Source of the DNA: Gammaproteobacteria bacterium
Lineage (GTDB): Bacteria > Pseudomonadota > Gammaproteobacteria > GCA-001735895
Assembly (NCBI GenBank): GCA_026989015.1
Contig: JALSKD010000053.1
Location: forward strand, 1 to 64,000
DNA length: 64,000 nucleotides
Direction of reading: 5' to 3'
Made by a program: the position numbers and the translations under genes. This document shows positions 61,437-64,000 of this stretch, one piece after another. Within the stretch, counting starts at the first letter, position 1, and each line of letters opens with the position of its first letter. Below the pieces are notes generated by a model. The model saw nothing but the letters and a program-made list of their open reading frames with translations. It was not told the DNA's origin and searched no databases.

Positions 61437-62987
61437 TTATTCGTTTGCGGCTTCCGCTGGGGATTCGGCCTCGTCCTCGTCGCTGTTCTGCCCGGTGAGG
61501 ATCAGAGCGTTGGAGACCAGTTGGTGGACACTGACGATCATGTCCATCCCCATGTTGTAGTAGGGCAGTACCTTGCTGAACTGCGATTTGCAGATTGCGC
61601 AGATGGCGGCCATGTGGGTGACACCTTCCTCCTGCACCACATTGTTCAGTGCGGTCATGCGCGGCATCGCGCCCTTGACGCGCACGGGCATCAGATCGTC
61701 GGTCAGCAGACCGCCGCCACCGCCGCAACAGAAGGTGCCCTCGCCGATGGTTTCCGGCGCCATGTCCACATAGTTGTTGCACACCGTCTTGATGATGTTG
61801 CGGGGTATGGTGAACTGTCCGCCCGGTTTGTCGCCCATGCGGGAGGCGCGCGCGACATTGCATGAATCGTGGAAGGTCAGGGTCATCCAGTCGTTTTCCG
61901 ACGGGTCGAACTTGAGCTTGTCCTTCTGGATCAGATCCCAGGTGAACTCGCAGATGTGCTGAGGGATTGGGTAGCGCTGATCAAGGAAATCAAAAGGACC
62001 GGCCAATGTATTGAGGAAGCTGTAGGCCACACGCCAGGCGTGACCGCACTCGCCGAACACGATGCGCTTGACGCCCAGATCGATGGCCGCTTCGCGGATG
62101 CGCAGCGCAATGCGGCGCATGTTTTCATAGTTGCCGATGAACAGGCCGAAGTTGGCGGCTTCGGAGGCCTTGGAACTCAGTGTCCAGGTGACACCAGCCT
62201 CGTGGAAGACCTTGGCATAGCCCATCAGCCCGTCCACATGGGGTTCGGCAAAGAAGTCGGCCGACGGCGTGACCAGCAGGATCTCGACGCCTTCGCGGTC
62301 CAGCGGCAGTTCCACCTTTACACCGGTATCGTCTTCGATGTCTTCCTCAAGGCCTTCGAGGGTATCGGCCAGTGCCGGCTCCGGCAGGCCGAGGTTGTTG
62401 CCGATCTTGTAGACCTTGCCGATGATTTCGTTGCTGTACTTCATGCCGCGACCGACGCGGGCCATGACATCACGCGCCGCCATGGTGATCTCGGCGGTGT
62501 CGATGCCGTAGGGGCAATAGACGGAGCATCGGCGGCACTCGGAGCACTGATGATAGTAGTTCCACCAGTCGTCGAGCACTTCCTTGCTCATTTCCTTGGC
62601 GCCGACCAGCCAGCCCAGTCCCAGTTTGCCCAGGAATCGACCGGTGGGCGTGTGGTAGCGACGATAGACCGAGCGGAACAGGTCCTGGCGGGCGACCGGC
62701 ATGTTCTTGGGATCGGCGGAACCGAGGAAGTAATGGCACTTGTCGGTACAGGCGCCGCACTTGACGCAGGAGTCGAGGAACACGCGCAGGCCGCGGTATT
62801 TCTTGACCGCATTGCCCATTTCCTCGACGGCCTTTGTCTCCCAGTCGTCGACGAGTTCACCGGGGAAGCAGAGCGGGTCCTGATGCTCGGGCTTGGCGAT
62901 GAAGGGACCGTCGGATTCCATGGAACCCGGCTGGATCTTCGGGACATGGATATGCTTGAACAGTTCGGGTGTTTCGAAATCAGCCAC
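61437..62987 (-). CDS. dsrK: DsrK, cytoplasmic iron-sulfur subunit of DsrMKJOP (HdrD-like)
   Basis: DsrK is the HdrD-like catalytic subunit that is thought to oxidise or reduce the DsrC disulfide/trisulfide. The 516 aa protein has two ferredoxin-type groups (CVKCGACTDKC and CSECRRCSVYCPYG) and cysteine-rich domains ending in FCCGGGGG. It starts at GTG, with AGGAG 9 nt upstream, 11 bp after dsrM. Confidence 0.95.
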   Translation of the reverse strand: MADFETPELFKHIHVPKIQPGSMESDGPFIAKPEHQDPLCFPGELVDDWETKAVEEMGNAVKKYRGLRVFLDSCVKCGACTDKCHYFLGSADPKNMPVARQDLFRSVYRRYHTPTGRFLGKLGLGWLVGAKEMSKEVLDDWWNYYHQCSECRRCSVYCPYGIDTAEITMAARDVMARVGRGMKYSNEIIGKVYKIGNNLGLPEPALADTLEGLEEDIEDDTGVKVELPLDREGVEILLVTPSADFFAEPHVDGLMGYAKVFHEAGVTWTLSSKASEAANFGLFIGNYENMRRIALRIREAAIDLGVKRIVFGECGHAWRVAYSFLNTLAGPFDFLDQRYPIPQHICEFTWDLIQKDKLKFDPSENDWMTLTFHDSCNVARASRMGDKPGGQFTIPRNIIKTVCNNYVDMAPETIGEGTFCCGGGGGLLTDDLMPVRVKGAMPRMTALNNVVQEEGVTHMAAICAICKSQFSKVLPYYNMGMDMIVSVHQLVSNALILTGQNSDEDEAESPAEAANE

Positions 62988-62998
62988 TTCTCTATCTC

Positions 62999-63754
62999 CT
63001 AGCCCTTGGATGATTCAGCACAGGTGTTGGGATCGCCTTTCTCCAGCTCCAGCGCCCAGTCGACCACATGGCGCTTCTCGCGCGGGTTGTCGACCTGGTT
63101 GCGTGTCGGGCTGAAGAATACGCCGGGGACATGCAGCAGCTTGCTGAACGGGAAGATCAGCAGCAGGATGGCTACCAGCGTCAGATGGATGATCAGCGGT
63201 GTGTTGACCGACAGGTCGGCAATGGAGAAGCCCATCCAGTCGAGGAAAAACTGCTTGAGGGTGATGATGTCGGGTCGGTCGAGCAGTTGCATCACCAGAC
63301 CGCTGAAGCCGATGAACAGCAGCAGCAGGAGCATCAGGTAGTCGGAAGGCGCGGAGATGTAACGCACACGGTCTACGACGATACGGCGTCCCAGCAGTCC
63401 GAGCAGGCCAAAGACCATGCCGAAGGCGGCGTACTTGCCAAAGGGCTGGATCAGATCGACCCAGAACCAGGGTTGTTCCTGAAAATAGCGCAGGTGACGC
63501 GCCAGCACCAGGAACAGTGACATGTGGAATATCCAGCCGAAAATCCAGATCCACTTGTTGGATTTGAACAGGCTTTCAAATACTACGACTTCACGAGCCA
63601 TCCGGAATACAACGCCGGGCACGGTGGTCGGAGCCGGCGTCGTCGGAATCTTGAGGGGGGCGGGAGTGCGCCAGTATTGCCAGATCTTGTAGCCCAGTCC
63701 GATCACCAGGACAGCGGTGGCAAACCAGTATAACAATGCAAAGAAAGTGCTCAT
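62999..63754 (-). CDS. dsrM: DsrM, membrane cytochrome b subunit of DsrMKJOP
   Basis: The 251 aa protein has about five to six helices and NarI-like His positions (WIFHMSLFLVLARHLRYF) that would bind heme b. It anchors DsrK and exchanges electrons with the quinone pool. I start at the ATG MSTFFALLYWF; the ORF-track version starts four codons earlier at TTG, where GAGAGA sits too close to serve as a Shine-Dalgarno. Confidence 0.93.
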   Translation of the reverse strand: MSTFFALLYWFATAVLVIGLGYKIWQYWRTPAPLKIPTTPAPTTVPGVVFRMAREVVVFESLFKSNKWIWIFGWIFHMSLFLVLARHLRYFQEQPWFWVDLIQPFGKYAAFGMVFGLLGLLGRRIVVDRVRYISAPSDYLMLLLLLFIGFSGLVMQLLDRPDIITLKQFFLDWMGFSIADLSVNTPLIIHLTLVAILLLIFPFSKLLHVPGVFFSPTRNQVDNPREKRHVVDWALELEKGDPNTCAESSKG

Positions 63755-63810
63755 TGTGACGATCAATCTCTCAGAGGGCTTGTGGGTTCGGCGTCGAACC
63801 GGGTCGTATA

Positions 63811-63841
63811 GATTCCGGGCCGGCTAGGCCGGCCCGGGATC
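63811..63841 (-). promoter_or_regulatory. GC-rich intercistronic hairpin between dsrC and dsrM
   Basis: Arms CCGGGCCGG (63815-63823) and CCGGCCCGG (63829-63837) form a 9-bp all-GC stem with a 5-nt loop, and the pairing can be extended by four weaker pairs to 63811/63841. No T-run follows on the minus strand, so it is not a standard intrinsic terminator. It could protect the dsrC message end or reduce read-through, giving more dsrC than dsrM transcript. Confidence 0.55.
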
Positions 63842-63856
63842 AGAGCGGTCGGCGTC

Positions 63857-64000
63857 TTAGACGCAGCCGGTCGGCTTGGGCAGGCCCGCGTACTTACAGG
63901 CTTGCTTGGCCGGGCCGTAGGGGAACAGCTCGTAGAGGTACTTGGAGTTGCCCTTGTCCTTGCCCAGCTTCTTGCCAATGGCCTTGGTCAGGACGCGAAC
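63857..64000 (-). CDS. dsrC: DsrC, sulfur-carrier protein, C-terminal part (truncated by window edge)
   Basis: The last 47 codons of dsrC are present, ending in [14 protein letters not shown]. Both redox cysteines of true DsrC are there, the penultimate one and the one 11 residues before it, so this is the sulfur-carrying form that makes the trisulfide with DsrAB rather than TusE or a one-Cys paralogue. The upstream part and dsrABEFH should continue to the right of the window. Not listed in the ORF track. Confidence 0.93.
   Translation of the reverse strand, partial: VRVLTKAIGKKLGKDKGNSKYLYELFPYGPAKQACKYAGLPKPTGCV

Overview
The window comes from a GC-rich gammaproteobacterium that oxidises sulfur and also degrades aromatic acids. 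The reverse-Dsr order dsrC-dsrM-dsrK-dsrL-dsrJ-dsrO-dsrP-dsrN-dsrR at the right end is that of Chromatiales-like sulfur oxidisers. A paa cluster with a PaaX-type regulator lies at the left end. I cannot name the genus; a Sedimenticola- or Thiolapillus-like lineage is a guess from gene content only. I saw no rRNA, tRNA or CRISPR array.

Layout. (1) 1-224: the end of an IS256-type insertion sequence, cut by the window edge, abutting a fragment of another IS256-type transposase directly behind paaZ. (2) 222-10059: phenylacetyl-CoA catabolism. The genes paaF-G-H-I-J-K-Z run on the minus strand, divergent from paaY-paaX. The epoxidase genes paaABCDE are not in the window. (3) 10067-12944: a TRAP transporter (dctP-Q-M). 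Its promoter region carries the same pair of 7-bp inverted arms, with identical spacing, as the paaF/paaY promoter region, which suggests one regulon. (4) 13240-14388: a hemerythrin-like protein and a DUF2889 protein. (5) 14597-32933: one long plus-strand type II secretion operon, gspC-D-[prsK-prsR-prsT-exosortase]-E-F-[rhombosortase]-G-H-I-J-K-L-M-N. Two unrelated families of C-terminal protein-sorting enzymes sit inside a single secretion operon. (6) 33095-40674: an exopolysaccharide export block (unknown membrane protein, priming glycosyltransferase, UDP-sugar dehydrogenase, Wza-like lipoprotein, chain-length protein, degenerate BY-kinase-like protein, beta-barrel). (7) 40682-46591: a DegT-like aminotransferase opposite an asparagine synthetase-ACP-acyl ligase-NAD synthase-like cassette of unknown product. 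(8) 46614-51944: a molybdenum hydroxylase pair, an Atm1-type ABC transporter, an S24-fold protein without catalytic residues, and a rhodanese. (9) 52050-64000, minus strand: the dsr cluster (dsrC to dsrR), followed by a NarX/NarL-type two-component system and a Gly/Trp/Pro-rich exported protein that resembles sulfur globule proteins.

How they work together. Phenylacetate, possibly imported by the TRAP system, would be activated by PaaK and degraded by PaaG/Z/F/H/J, provided paaABCDE exist elsewhere. The T2SS would secrete proteins whose C-terminal tails are trimmed by the exosortase or the rhombosortase, while PrsK/PrsR/PrsT and the neighbouring EPS genes would make the matrix associated with exosortase systems. 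The dsr genes oxidise stored sulfur. An apparent terminator between dsrP and dsrN separates the electron-transfer genes from dsrN-dsrR and the two-component pair.
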